64,000 bases of DNA from Streptomyces soli (GTDB lineage Bacteria; Actinomycetota; Actinomycetes; Streptomycetales; Streptomycetaceae), in contig NZ_RJVR01000063.1 of NCBI RefSeq assembly GCF_003999195.1, positions 1 to 64,000 of the forward strand, written 5' to 3'. Shown piece after piece: positions 44,851-52,877 of the stretch; position 1 is the first letter of the stretch, and each line of letters begins with the position of its first letter. The notes beneath the pieces are model-generated. The model was not told where the DNA came from, made no database searches, and saw only the letters and a list, made by a program, of their open reading frames with translations. Both the position numbers and the translations under genes were made by a program.

Positions 44851-45348
44851 ATGCGCCCCAGCACTCCGTCGCAACCGCAAGATCTGGCGGTCACTGCCTC
44901 CGAGGTAGCGGGTCTGCTTGCGGTTCTCTGGGGAAGAGTGCAGGTCAAGGTCCCGACGGGGCCCATTTCCCCGTCGCAGCTGCGCGCCCTGCTGGTGATC
45001 GAGCGGCTGGAGGGCAGCAATCTGAGGGCCCTGGGCGAGGCGCTGGGATCGGGTCCTCCCGCGACCAGCCGGCTCTGCGACCGCCTGGAGGCCGCGGGTC
45101 TCGTGGAGCGTCGGCTGAGCACGGCCAGCCGCCGTGAGGTGGAGCTGTATCTGAGCAGACCGGGCCGGGCTCTGCTCGACGAGGTGCGCGACCGCCAGGT
45201 CGGCGAGGTGGCTCCCGTGCTGGAGGCGATGTCCCCGGAGGACTACGGGCACCTCGTCAAGGGCCTGACCGCTTTCCGGGACGCGGCCACCGTCGTGGTG
45301 GACGGTGACGAGGGCGCTCCGGACATGCCCGTGGCCCGCCCCGCCTGA
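44851..45348 (+). CDS. MarR-family transcriptional regulator
   Basis: This 165-residue protein starts at an ATG (44851), with a GTG three bases upstream. The winged helix spans residues about 40-115: SQLRALLVIERLEGSNLRAL, PPATSRLCDRLEAAGLVERR and LSTASRREVELYLSRPGRAL, with the Asp/Arg wing replaced by Ser/Arg. Flanking helices would form the dimer interface. No target gene is evident; the neighbouring SDR is dead and the next live gene is an RsbW-like kinase. A 6-4-6 inverted repeat 87 bp downstream of its stop is a candidate binding site. Confidence 0.85.
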   Translation: MRPSTPSQPQDLAVTASEVAGLLAVLWGRVQVKVPTGPISPSQLRALLVIERLEGSNLRALGEALGSGPPATSRLCDRLEAAGLVERRLSTASRREVELYLSRPGRALLDEVRDRQVGEVAPVLEAMSPEDYGHLVKGLTAFRDAATVVVDGDEGAPDMPVARPA

Positions 45349-45434
45349 CTCCAGGCAGCCCGCATCGCGGGCCCCTCGTGTACGCGGTCCCGCCGTGGTC
45401 GGCATACGCACCATATCATTGGCCGATGGCAAAT

Positions 45435-45450
45435 GTTGTCAGAAGACAAC
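45435..45450. promoter_or_regulatory. inverted repeat GTTGTC-agaa-GACAAC
   Basis: A perfect 6-4-6 inverted repeat in the 237-bp gap between marR and the RsbW-like gene, in an AT-richer patch (GGCAAATGTTGTC). It resembles MarR-type operators (TTGTC/GACAA) and could serve the RsbW-like gene that starts 136 bp further on. Confidence 0.45.
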
Positions 45451-45585
45451 TGATCGCTTCAGTCTCGTCGCGGACGCATCCGGCGGCCCACGGGCCAGGG
45501 TTCATGCCTGTCTTTTGGCGGCGCTGTGGGTGGGTAGGCGTTGATCGGCACTGACCACCCGGTAGAACTTCACGGGGAGACAGAC

Positions 45586-46008
45586 ATGCACCACCTGGAC
45601 GTGATCGACGGATCTGCTGACGAACACGAGGACCCGCCGCTCGAATGCGTCTGCCGCCCGCGCCGGGCGTTCGAAGCGCGGGAAGCGGCCTCGGCCTTCC
45701 TCGCCCGACTCCGCCCCGCCCCCTCCCCGGAGGCCACCCACACCTTCCTGCTGGTGGTGTCGGAGCTCGTGACCAACGCCATCCGGTACGCCGGCGGTAG
45801 CGCGGTCCTGCGGCTGACCGCCGACCGGCACAGCCTGACCGTCGCGGTCGAGGATCCCAGCCCCGACCGGCCGCGGGAGCGTACCCCCGACCTGACCGGC
45901 CGCACCGGCGGCTTCGGCTGGCCCATGGTCCAGCGGCTGGCCCGCTACGTGTACGTCCAGCCGCGGCCGTACGGGGGCAAGGTGGTCCGGGCCGTTCTGG
46001 CGCGTTGA
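45586..46008 (+). CDS. RsbW-like ATP-binding protein
   Basis: This 140-residue GHKL-type protein starts at an ATG (45586) behind GGGGAGA. The N box is HTFLLVVSELVTNAIRYAGG, then VAVEDPSPDRPRER and the G-box region GGFGWPMVQRLARYVYVQPR. Actinomycetes carry dozens of these; some are anti-sigma kinases phosphorylating anti-anti-sigma factors, most are uncharacterised. The weak G1 motif (EDPSPD rather than DxGxG) is common in the group. No sigma or antagonist gene adjoins it, though the SigB-like remnant is 9 kb away. Confidence 0.85.
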   Translation: MHHLDVIDGSADEHEDPPLECVCRPRRAFEAREAASAFLARLRPAPSPEATHTFLLVVSELVTNAIRYAGGSAVLRLTADRHSLTVAVEDPSPDRPRERTPDLTGRTGGFGWPMVQRLARYVYVQPRPYGGKVVRAVLAR

Positions 46009-46119
46009 CCCGCTCGACCGGCTCAACCCGCGCGATAATCAGTGGCGCCGCGGCCCGCGACCGGGCTACCGTTTCGGTGCACGCTGTCGGCTCGTAGAGA
46101 AGCAGGAGGTGAGGACCCG

Positions 46120-46191
46120 ATGACTGTCACGGTGATGGGCGTTGCCCGCATTCAGGAGTTCGTCATTCCCACCCCTGTGGCCTCCGGCTGA
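46120..46191 (+). CDS. possible leader peptide upstream of rsgA
   Basis: This 23-residue ORF starts MTVTVMGVARIQEFVIPTP. It sits behind an excellent ribosome site, AGGAGGTGAGG at 46105-46115, much better than that of rsgA. It ends 61 bp before the rsgA start. It could be an upstream ORF controlling rsgA, or the surviving head of a lost gene. Confidence 0.5.
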   Translation: MTVTVMGVARIQEFVIPTPVASG

Positions 46192-46252
46192 CACCACACG
46201 ACTTCTTCGCGCAGGACGCGCGTGCCGGGGCCACCCTCCGAAGGGTTTCCCC

Positions 46253-47368
46253 TTGTTCAACAATTCCTCCGGATCCGCTCCCCAGCTTCCCCTCGCCGGG
46301 TACGGCTGGGACGAGGAGCGCGATGCCGAGTTCACCTCTCACGCCGACGAGGGGCTGGTCCCCGGCCGGGTCGTGCGGGTCGACCGCGGTCTGTGCGACG
46401 TCGTCACGGCGGCGGGCACGCTGCGGGCGGACACCGCGCTGGTGACGCCGCGCGATCCGATGCGGATCGTGTGCACCGGCGACTGGGCGGCGATCGACAT
46501 CACCCCGGCCGCGGGCCCGGTCGTACGGGCGCTGCTGCCACGCCGTACGACCTTCGTCCGCTCGACGTCGTCCAAGAGGTCCGAGGGCCAGGTGCTGGCC
46601 GCGAACGTCGACCACGCGGTGATCGCCGTGTCCCTCGCCGCCGAACTGGACCTGGGCCGGCTGGAGCGCTTCCTCTCCCTCGCCTGGACCAGCGGGGCGC
46701 AGCCCCTCGTCGTCCTCACCAAGGCGGACCTCGTGGAGGACACGGCGTACCTCCTCGCCGACGCCGTGAGTGCCGCTCCCGGCGTCCAGGTGATCGTCGT
46801 GAGCGCCGTGACCGGCGAAGGGCTCGATGTGCTCGCGGCGGTGCTGGCCGGTACGACTTCCGTACTGCTCGGCTCGTCCGGTGCCGGCAAGTCCACGCTG
46901 ACCAACGCCGTGCTGGGGCGCGAGGCCCAGGAGGTGCAGGCCATCCGCGACAGCGACGGCAAGGGCCGGCACACCACGACTACCCGGGACCTGCATCTCC
47001 TGCCGGGCGGCGGGGTGCTCATCGACACCCCGGGGCTGCGCGGGGTCGGCCTGTGGAACGCCGACTCCGGTCTCACGCAGGCCTTCTCGGACATCGAGGA
47101 TCTCGCCACCGAGTGCCGCTTCCAGGACTGCTCGCACAACGCCGAGCCCGGCTGCGCGGTGCTGGCCGCCCTGGAGGAGGGCAGCCTGACGCACCGTCGG
47201 CTGGACAGCTACCGCAAGCTGCTGCGCGAGAACGCGTGGATCGCCTCGCGCACCGACCACCGGATGCGGGCGGAGATGCGCCGCCAGTGGAAGGAGCGCT
47301 CGGCGGCGGGGCGCGAGATGTATGAGCGCAAGCGCGGGGGTGGCGGCGGCCACCGCAAGGTGTACTGA
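46253..47368 (+). CDS. rsgA: ribosome small subunit-dependent GTPase A
   Basis: This 371-residue circularly permuted GTPase matures and checks the 30S subunit. An OB-fold domain (RVVRVDRGLCDVVTAAGTLR) precedes the G domain with permuted order: G4 VVLTKADLVED, G5 VSAVTGEGLDVL, G1 LLGSSGAGKSTLTNAVLG, switch GKGRHTTTTRDLHLL and G3 LIDTPGLRGVGLW. A C-terminal zinc site is CRFQDCSHNAEPGCAV. The start is taken as a TTG (46253) with GAAGGG upstream, which gives the usual N-terminus; a longer frame from 46142 overlaps the leader ORF. The closing Gly-rich RGGGGGHRKVY tail is basic. Confidence 0.92.
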   Translation: MFNNSSGSAPQLPLAGYGWDEERDAEFTSHADEGLVPGRVVRVDRGLCDVVTAAGTLRADTALVTPRDPMRIVCTGDWAAIDITPAAGPVVRALLPRRTTFVRSTSSKRSEGQVLAANVDHAVIAVSLAAELDLGRLERFLSLAWTSGAQPLVVLTKADLVEDTAYLLADAVSAAPGVQVIVVSAVTGEGLDVLAAVLAGTTSVLLGSSGAGKSTLTNAVLGREAQEVQAIRDSDGKGRHTTTTRDLHLLPGGGVLIDTPGLRGVGLWNADSGLTQAFSDIEDLATECRFQDCSHNAEPGCAVLAALEEGSLTHRRLDSYRKLLRENAWIASRTDHRMRAEMRRQWKERSAAGREMYERKRGGGGGHRKVY

Positions 47369-47421
47369 CGAAGCCGCGTCAGGACACGGTCTACCGCCCG
47401 GGTGGCCGCCGAATCAGGCGG

Positions 47422-47550
47422 TCACCCGGCGCCGTTGCGGTCGTGGCGCCGCCGGAAGGGAAGGGGGCTGCCCTCGTGCCAGAAGGTGTAGACGACGCTG
47501 CCGACGCCGAGCGCGACGATCACGAAGCCGAGAATCACTGAATAAACCAT
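47422..47550 (-). CDS. small membrane protein
   Basis: This 42-residue ORF starts at an ATG (47550). It has one membrane segment (MVYSVILGFVIVALGVGSVV, then YTFW) and a basic C-terminal tail (SPLPFRRRHDRNGAG). The gene has typical high-GC third positions after an AT-rich start. It is convergent to rsgA. Function unknown; small single-span proteins of this size are easily missed. Confidence 0.6.
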   Translation of the reverse strand: MVYSVILGFVIVALGVGSVVYTFWHEGSPLPFRRRHDRNGAG

Positions 47551-47757
47551 GTCCAGCCCTCTCCTTCGGCCCTATGAGCCGTTCACGACGCCTTCACGTT
47601 TGACGTCTGACCGTGACCTTCCCGGGGGTGTCCCCTCCCAACCTTCATAGGGGGACATCAGTAATTAACAACTGCCGCAAGGGTTACCCCGCTTACGAGC
47701 AAGGGGCCCGCTACCTAGCGTTGAGGCCGTTCCCCCCACCACTTTCTGGAGGACGTC

Positions 47758-48106
47758 TTGACGTCTCGTATGAGACCACTCGCAGGACTGCTGGCCGTTT
47801 CCCTTCCTCCGGCTGGTCGATCTACACCCAGGGCGCCTGGTACGAGTTCGGCGGCACCAGCGCCGCCGCGCCCAACTGGGCGGCCTTCACCGCGGTCCTG
47901 GACGACAAGGCCGCCGCCACCGGCGGTTACGACCTCGGCTACGCCAACTCGACCATCTACGCGCTGGCGACCTCCTCCAGCTACAGCTCGGCCTTCCACG
48001 ACGCCACCAGTGGCAGCAACGGCGGTTACAGCGCCGCCACCGGCTACGACAAGGTGACCGGCTGGGCTCCTACAACGGCGCGAACTTCATCGCCGCCGTC
48101 ATCTAA
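47758..48106 (+). pseudogene. S53 (sedolisin) peptidase remnant
   Basis: An N-terminal signal peptide start (TTG 47758, LTSRMRPLAGLLAVSL) joins in another frame near 47805 to the C-terminal end of an S53 serine-carboxyl peptidase: WYEFGGTSAAAPNWAAF with the catalytic Ser, then the family tail SGSNGGYSAATGYDKVTGW. A single-base loss follows TGW, since the natural ending GSYNGANFIAAVI and the TAA at 48104 are in the shifted frame. Most of the enzyme, including the Glu/Asp of the triad, is deleted. Confidence 0.85.
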
Positions 48107-48118
48107 GGCTCGACCGCA

Positions 48119-48161
48119 CCACCACGGACAACCCTGGCCGGGTCACCTGCCGGGGTTGTCC
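48119..48161. terminator. hairpin between S53 remnant and alginate-lyase-like gene
   Basis: GGACAACCCTGGC pairs with GCCGGGGTTGTCC around a short loop, with one mismatch. It overlaps the final codons of the minus-strand gene. There is no T-run, as usual for Streptomyces hairpin terminators. Confidence 0.6.
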
Positions 48162-49354
48162 GCGTGCGTCAACGTCTCCCACGCCACGAACAGATTGTCG
48201 GTCCCGGCCGGCCGCTGCCGCGCCGTGAAGAGCAGCGTCTGAGGCATCTTCATGTGCAGCCGGTGCCGCAGATCGTTCACGGCCACCTCCGTCACCGCTC
48301 CGAGCCCCAGCTCCACATGCCCGCCGCACAGCCACCCCGGCACCCTCGCGCCCAACTCGTACCGGGCATGGAACTCCAGCGCGGCCCGCACCCGCTCATG
48401 GATCTCGCCCCACAGGTCCACGCCCTGGTGGTGGGCGGTCTCCGCGACATGCGCCGTCGCCGCCAGCGCATACCCCACATGCCGGAAGTTGCGGCAGGTC
48501 TCCTGCGCGATCCCGTCCGGGTACCGCCGCTGCCCGAACCAGTACGTCGCGACCTGGTCCGGCGTCGTGATCGAACTGCCCGCCGGGGCCGGCGGCAGCG
48601 GCCCGTCCGAGGCCAGGTGGAAGTAGGCCCGCACCCGGTCGCGGAAGCGGCCCACGGCCTCGTCGAAGGCGTGCCGGTCGTCGAGGAAGACCGCGATGCC
48701 GGTGGCCGCGTCCTCCATCGTCAGGTCCCAGTTGCCGTTGTAGTCCGGGGCACCGCTCGAGACCTTGGGCAGATAGACGTTGCGCAGCATGTCCGAGAAG
48801 CGCTGCACCCCACTGTGCGGCCAGCCGCCGTGGGCCTTGTACGTCCGCCGGATGATCTCCGCCGCCCGCGCCCACGAGGCGCCGGCCCAGGCTGCCTGAA
48901 TTCCCGCGTCGCCCTCGGTGTGGTCGCGTACGGTCCCCGACCAGGCGTCCATGACGCGGATCGCGGTGTCGGCGTACGTACGGTCCCGGGTGACGTACCA
49001 GAGCAGCGCCTGCGTATAGGCGGCGAGTGCGTCCTCACGTTCTTCGACGCAGCCGGCGCTGGGCCCGTTGTCCCCGGGGCAGATGACCACGTTGCGGGCG
49101 TGGGGCGTGTAGCCGTGGGCTCCGTAGCGGCTGGTGCGCATCGCCGCGAAGGCCGAGGCCCAGGGCTGTTGCCCGGCGCGGACGCGTCGCCGGACGGTGT
49201 CGAGCTGAGTGCGGCTGACCAGGACGCCCGGGTGGTGGAAGCCGGGCGCGGCTATGGAGTGCGCGGCGGCCGGGGCAGTGGTCAGCCCGGGTATGAGCAG
49301 CAGGGGTATGACGAGCACAGCGCCGGCAAGACGATTGACGCGCGGTCCGCGCAT
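48143..49354 (-). CDS. secreted alginate-lyase-superfamily protein
   Basis: This 403-residue protein starts at an ATG (49354). The signal peptide is about residues 1-31 (LAGAVLVIPLLLIPGLTTAP, cleavage near AAA). The mature part is an alpha/alpha-toroid lyase fold: HHPGVLVSRTQLDTVRRRVR, NWDLTMEDAATGIAVFLDDR, RYPDGIAQETCRNFRHVGYA with a candidate catalytic His, and AALEFHARYELGARVPGWLC. This superfamily cleaves alginate or other uronic-acid polysaccharides by beta-elimination; the actual polymer is unknown. The surrounding secreted carbohydrate enzymes (deacetylase, GH47) suggest environmental glycan use. Confidence 0.85.
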   Translation of the reverse strand: MRGPRVNRLAGAVLVIPLLLIPGLTTAPAAAHSIAAPGFHHPGVLVSRTQLDTVRRRVRAGQQPWASAFAAMRTSRYGAHGYTPHARNVVICPGDNGPSAGCVEEREDALAAYTQALLWYVTRDRTYADTAIRVMDAWSGTVRDHTEGDAGIQAAWAGASWARAAEIIRRTYKAHGGWPHSGVQRFSDMLRNVYLPKVSSGAPDYNGNWDLTMEDAATGIAVFLDDRHAFDEAVGRFRDRVRAYFHLASDGPLPPAPAGSSITTPDQVATYWFGQRRYPDGIAQETCRNFRHVGYALAATAHVAETAHHQGVDLWGEIHERVRAALEFHARYELGARVPGWLCGGHVELGLGAVTEVAVNDLRHRLHMKMPQTLLFTARQRPAGTDNLFVAWETLTHADNPGR

Positions 49355-49455
49355 GAGCACCTCCGAGGCACGAGTTCGCCTTCGCAGCGTCGCCCGGCGG
49401 ACTGTTCCTCCGCAGAATCTGATAGGCCGTTCAGGGCCGGGGTAGGAATGGCCGT

Positions 49456-50253
49456 GTGGTGATTCCCGTACACGACCTGAACCCGGTGCGCCGTACACCG
49501 TGGATCACGTACGCCCTCATCGCCATCAACGTGGTGGTCTTCCTGCGCACCCCGGGCGTGGCCTCCATCACCGGTGGCGCCTCCCTCGACACCCTCTGCC
49601 ACCAGCAGGCATTCGTCGAACACTGGGGCGCCGTCCCCCGCGAGCTGATCGAGAGCCGGATGCCCCGCCTGGTGCCCACCGGCGGCGTGGGGGTCGGCGC
49701 GGGCGGACCCGGCTGCCTGCTGGGGCCGCCCGGATACAGCAAGTCACCCGTGCTGTCGGTCCTGACCGCGATGTTCGTCCACAGCAGCTGGACCCACCTG
49801 CTCGGCAACATGCTCTTCCTGCTGATCTTCGGCAACAACATTGAGGACCGCCTCGGCCGCCTCCGCTACCTGCTCTTCTACCTGGTCTGCGGTTACGCCG
49901 CCGCGTACGGCTTCGCCATCGCCGACCCCTCGTCCACGGTGCCCCTCATCGGCGCCTCCGGTGCCATCGCCGGCGTCCTGGGCGCCTACCTGGTGATCTT
50001 CCCCCGGGTCCCGGTCTGGGGCCTGGTCCCCTTCCTCTTCTTCCTCCCCCTGCGATTGCCCGCCTGGGTGGTGCTCGGCTTCTGGTTCGTCCTCCAGGCC
50101 TTCTACTCCGCCGGCTACGGCACCTCCGCGGCGGGCACGGTCGCGTATCTGGCCCACATCGTCGGCTTCGTCCTGGGCGCCCTGCTGGCCATCCCCCTGA
50201 GGGCGGGCACACCCGCGCCGCCCACGGTCGGGCCAGCCCGCCGCGCGCGATGA
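49456..50253 (+). CDS. rhomboid-family intramembrane serine protease
   Basis: This 265-residue membrane protein starts at a GTG (49456). There are six or seven segments. The hallmark motifs are HSSWTHLLGNMLFLLIFGNN (second segment His/Asn), GASGAIAGVLGAYLVIFPRV with the catalytic Ser in GASG, and YLAHIVGFVLGALLAIPL with the catalytic His. An unusually long soluble loop between the first two segments (residues about 35-95, Gly/Pro-rich with paired Cys) distinguishes this actinobacterial subgroup. Substrate unknown. It is divergent from the alginate-lyase-like gene. Confidence 0.92.
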   Translation: MVIPVHDLNPVRRTPWITYALIAINVVVFLRTPGVASITGGASLDTLCHQQAFVEHWGAVPRELIESRMPRLVPTGGVGVGAGGPGCLLGPPGYSKSPVLSVLTAMFVHSSWTHLLGNMLFLLIFGNNIEDRLGRLRYLLFYLVCGYAAAYGFAIADPSSTVPLIGASGAIAGVLGAYLVIFPRVPVWGLVPFLFFLPLRLPAWVVLGFWFVLQAFYSAGYGTSAAGTVAYLAHIVGFVLGALLAIPLRAGTPAPPTVGPARRAR

Positions 50254-50376
50254 CGTCCGCGTACCAGCGGGCGCCAACGGTCTTCGCCGGATGGGTGGCT
50301 GGGGTTGGTCGCACGGCGTGCGCTCGCGCCGATAATCGCTGTCCGTGGCGCCGGGCCCTCGCTAGCGTCCTGGCGT

Positions 50377-50616
50377 ATGACCGACACCGATCTCCCGCCC
50401 CGGCTCAGCCGGCTCACCTTCCATGGGCCGCTGTCCGAGGCGCGGGCCGCGCGCGCCGTTGACAGGCTCATCCGGACCAAGCCCGCCACCCTGCTCGACA
50501 TCGGCTGCGGCTGGGGCGAGTTGATGCTCCGTATCCTTGAGGCCCTGCCCGGCGCCTCGGGTCTCGGTGCCGGGCGGAAGGGCGGGCGGAGAGCTCTGTC
50601 ATGCCCGCAAGGGTGA
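50377..50616 (+). pseudogene. N-terminal remnant of a SAM-dependent methyltransferase
   Basis: MTDTDLPPRLSRLTFHGPLS leads to the SAM motif I, TLLDIGCGWGELMLRILEAL. The homology then ends after PGASGLG, where the acidic motif II should follow. The frame closes at 50616 in unrelated basic sequence. The convergent LacI gene begins 40 bp beyond, so the rest was deleted. Confidence 0.75.
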
Positions 50617-50655
50617 CGGGGGCCCGGGCCCGCGACATGAGTACCGTTACTCAAT

Positions 50656-51699
50656 TCACGCGGACGTACGCCTCACCACTTGGGTCGGCATGACCACCGA
50701 CGACAGGGGGCGCGGGTCTCCCTCCGCAGGGCGTTCGAGGCCGCGCAACAGGAGGCGGACCATGAGGCGGCCCATGCCCTTGATGTCCTGGCGGATGGTG
50801 GTGAGCGGGGGGTCGGCCGCTTCGGCGACGGAGGCCATGTCGTCGAAGCCGACCACCGCGACGTCGTCCGGGACGCGGCGGCCGTGCTCGCGGAGGACGC
50901 GCAGGGCGCCGGTGGCCATGAGGTCGGAGGCGACGAAGACGGCGTCGAGGTCGGGGGCGCGGCCGAGGAGTTCGGCCATGGCGCGCTCGCCGCCGACGGC
51001 GGAGAAATCGCCCTCGACGATGAGGCGGGGGTCGGTGTCCGGGAGGAGGTCGTGGTAGCCGTTGAGGCGGTCGACGGAGGCGGTCTGGTCGAGCGGGCCG
51101 GTGATGGTGGCGATGCGGCTCCGGCCGAGGGAGATCAGGTGGCGTACGGCGTCGCGGGCGCCGCCGCGGTTGTCCGAGTCGACGTAGAGGATGCTGCGGT
51201 CGCCCTCCGCGCCCGACCAGCCGGGGCGGCCGCCGAAGACGGTGGGGAGGCCGATGCGGCGGATGATGCCGGGCAGCGGGTCGTCCGCGTGAAGGGAAAA
51301 GACCAGGGCGCCGTCGACGTGGCCGCCGCCGAGGTAGCGGCCGACGCGGTCGTAGTCCTCCGTGCCCTCGACGAGGAGCAGGACCAACTGGGAGTCTTGG
51401 GCGGTGAGTTCGCGGCTGATGCCGAGGAGCTGTTGGGCGAAGAAGGGGTCGGAGAAGACCCGGGTCTCGGGCTCGGCGACGATGACGGCGACGGCGTCGT
51501 TCCGGCGCGTGACCAGGGTGCGGGCGGCCTGGTTCGGTACGTAGCCGAGTTCGGCGACGGCCTGCCGTACGCGCTCGACGAGCGGCGCGCGCACGCCCGC
51601 GCCGCCGTTGACCACGCGGGAGGCGGTTGCCCGCGAGACGCCGGCTCGCTCGGCGACGGCTTCGAGGGTGGGGCGCGGCGCGGCATGGCGGTCGGTCAA
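50656..51699 (-). CDS. LacI-family transcriptional repressor
   Basis: This 347-residue protein starts at a TTG (51699) with GGAG about eight bases upstream. The HTH is TLEAVAERAGVSRATASRVV with hinge NGGAGVRAPLVERVRQAVAE, then LGYVPNQAARTL. The sugar-binding core includes NDAVAVIVAEPETRVFSDPF, DGALVFSLHADDP, FVASDLMATGALRVLREHGR and VAVVGFDDMASVAEAADPPL. Its own promoter carries a perfect 22-bp palindrome, so autoregulation is very likely. No sugar transporter or hydrolase adjoins it on the same strand; regulated targets may lie elsewhere. Confidence 0.92.
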   Translation of the reverse strand: MTDRHAAPRPTLEAVAERAGVSRATASRVVNGGAGVRAPLVERVRQAVAELGYVPNQAARTLVTRRNDAVAVIVAEPETRVFSDPFFAQQLLGISRELTAQDSQLVLLLVEGTEDYDRVGRYLGGGHVDGALVFSLHADDPLPGIIRRIGLPTVFGGRPGWSGAEGDRSILYVDSDNRGGARDAVRHLISLGRSRIATITGPLDQTASVDRLNGYHDLLPDTDPRLIVEGDFSAVGGERAMAELLGRAPDLDAVFVASDLMATGALRVLREHGRRVPDDVAVVGFDDMASVAEAADPPLTTIRQDIKGMGRLMVRLLLRGLERPAEGDPRPLSSVVMPTQVVRRTSA

Positions 51700-51740
51700 G
51701 GCGGGCTCCGTTCTCCGGTACGGGAACAGCGTAGCCGGTG

Positions 51741-51762
51741 AGCGAGAGAGCGCTCTCTCGCT
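51741..51762. promoter_or_regulatory. perfect 22-bp palindromic LacI operator
   Basis: AGCGAGAGAGC (51741-51751) is followed directly by its reverse complement GCTCTCTCGCT. The central GAGAGCGCTCTC with its CG core fits LacI/GalR-type operators. It lies 42 bp upstream of the repressor start codon. Confidence 0.85.
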
Positions 51763-51802
51763 CTGGCGTCTGCGCCGCCTACCGGTCACCGCGCGCGGAG
51801 CC

Positions 51803-52765
51803 TCACCGCACCGGGAAGCCGAAACCGTACCCCTGCTGCTTCAGCCACGGCAGCACCTTGCGCAGCGCGGCGACGGTCTCGCTGCGGTCGCCGCCGCCGT
51901 CGTGGAAGAGAATGGTGGGGCCGTTGGAGATCTCGTCCTTGACGGTGGCGACCATCGCCGCCGTGCCGGGGCGCTCGAAGTCCTTGGAGTCCACGTTCCA
52001 GCCGAGCGGCCGCATGCCGTGGGCGGCGGCGAACTGGCGGCTGAAGGGGGTGAACGCGCCACCGGGGGCACGGTAGTAGAGCGGCTTCACCCCGCCGGAG
52101 GCCTGCTCGATCATCTGCTCGGCGTCGAGTATTTCCTCGGACTGGTACGCGGTCGACCTGGCGCCCATGGTCGTGTCGTGCGAGACCGTGTGGTCGCAGA
52201 GCCGGTGCCCGGCGGCGACGACCTGCCGCACGATCTCCGGGTGGGCGGCGGCCTGCGGGCCGATCATGCAGAAGACGGCCTTTACGCCGTTCTCCTTGAG
52301 GACTTGAAGGATCCGCGGGGTCCAGACCGGGTCGGGGCCGTCGTCGATGGTGATGTTGACCGCGTGCTCGCCCTCGTCGGAGGAGTGCGCGATGTCCATG
52401 TTCACCCGGGGGGCGGGCAGTTTCGGGTCGGGAATCGAGGTCTGGCCGGGGATCAGCGGCACGTTGGCGGTCCTCCCAGGCATGGCGGCGGCGGAATTCC
52501 CGGCCCTGGCAGTAGCGCCGGGGGCGTCGGCCGGGTCGGTGGCGGTGGGCTTGGCGGGCGCGGTGGTCGGGGCGGTGGGATCGGCCGAGCGCCCGGCCGT
52601 GGTCCTGGTCGTCGCCTTGGCGTACGGCGTCGCGGCCGTGGCCCGTCCCCCGCCGCCGGCCTGTGCCGTCCAGATCGACGTCAGTGCCGCCGCCCCCGCG
52701 ACGCCGACGGCGGCAGCCGCTATCGCCACGCGTTCGCGGTTCCCCCGTATGCCGTTACGTGCCAT
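51803..52765 (-). CDS. secreted polysaccharide deacetylase (NodB/CE4)
   Basis: This 320-residue protein starts at an ATG (52765). A membrane signal/anchor spans residues about 13-33 (VAIAAAAVGVAGAAALTSIW) and a Thr/Ala/Pro-rich linker runs to about 120. The NodB domain has all five motifs: NITIDDGPDPVWTPRILQVL (motif 1, Asp-Asp), HTVSHDT (motif 2, metal His pair), YYRAPGGAFTPFSRQFAAAH (motif 3), GWNVDSKDF (motif 4) and ILFHDGGGDRSETVAALRKV (motif 5). It removes acetyl groups from chitin, peptidoglycan or related polymers outside the cell. It lies upstream of the lacI promoter on the same strand. Confidence 0.92.
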   Translation of the reverse strand: MARNGIRGNRERVAIAAAAVGVAGAAALTSIWTAQAGGGGRATAATPYAKATTRTTAGRSADPTAPTTAPAKPTATDPADAPGATARAGNSAAAMPGRTANVPLIPGQTSIPDPKLPAPRVNMDIAHSSDEGEHAVNITIDDGPDPVWTPRILQVLKENGVKAVFCMIGPQAAAHPEIVRQVVAAGHRLCDHTVSHDTTMGARSTAYQSEEILDAEQMIEQASGGVKPLYYRAPGGAFTPFSRQFAAAHGMRPLGWNVDSKDFERPGTAAMVATVKDEISNGPTILFHDGGGDRSETVAALRKVLPWLKQQGYGFGFPVR

Positions 52766-52877
52766 GGTGCTGTGCTCCCGTTGCCTTGCCGTGTGCGCTG
52801 GTGTCGCGCATGTGAGGACGTCAGCGGGAGTTGGGTGGATCCCACTGTTACGGACCGCGGACAAACGCGTCGGCGGG

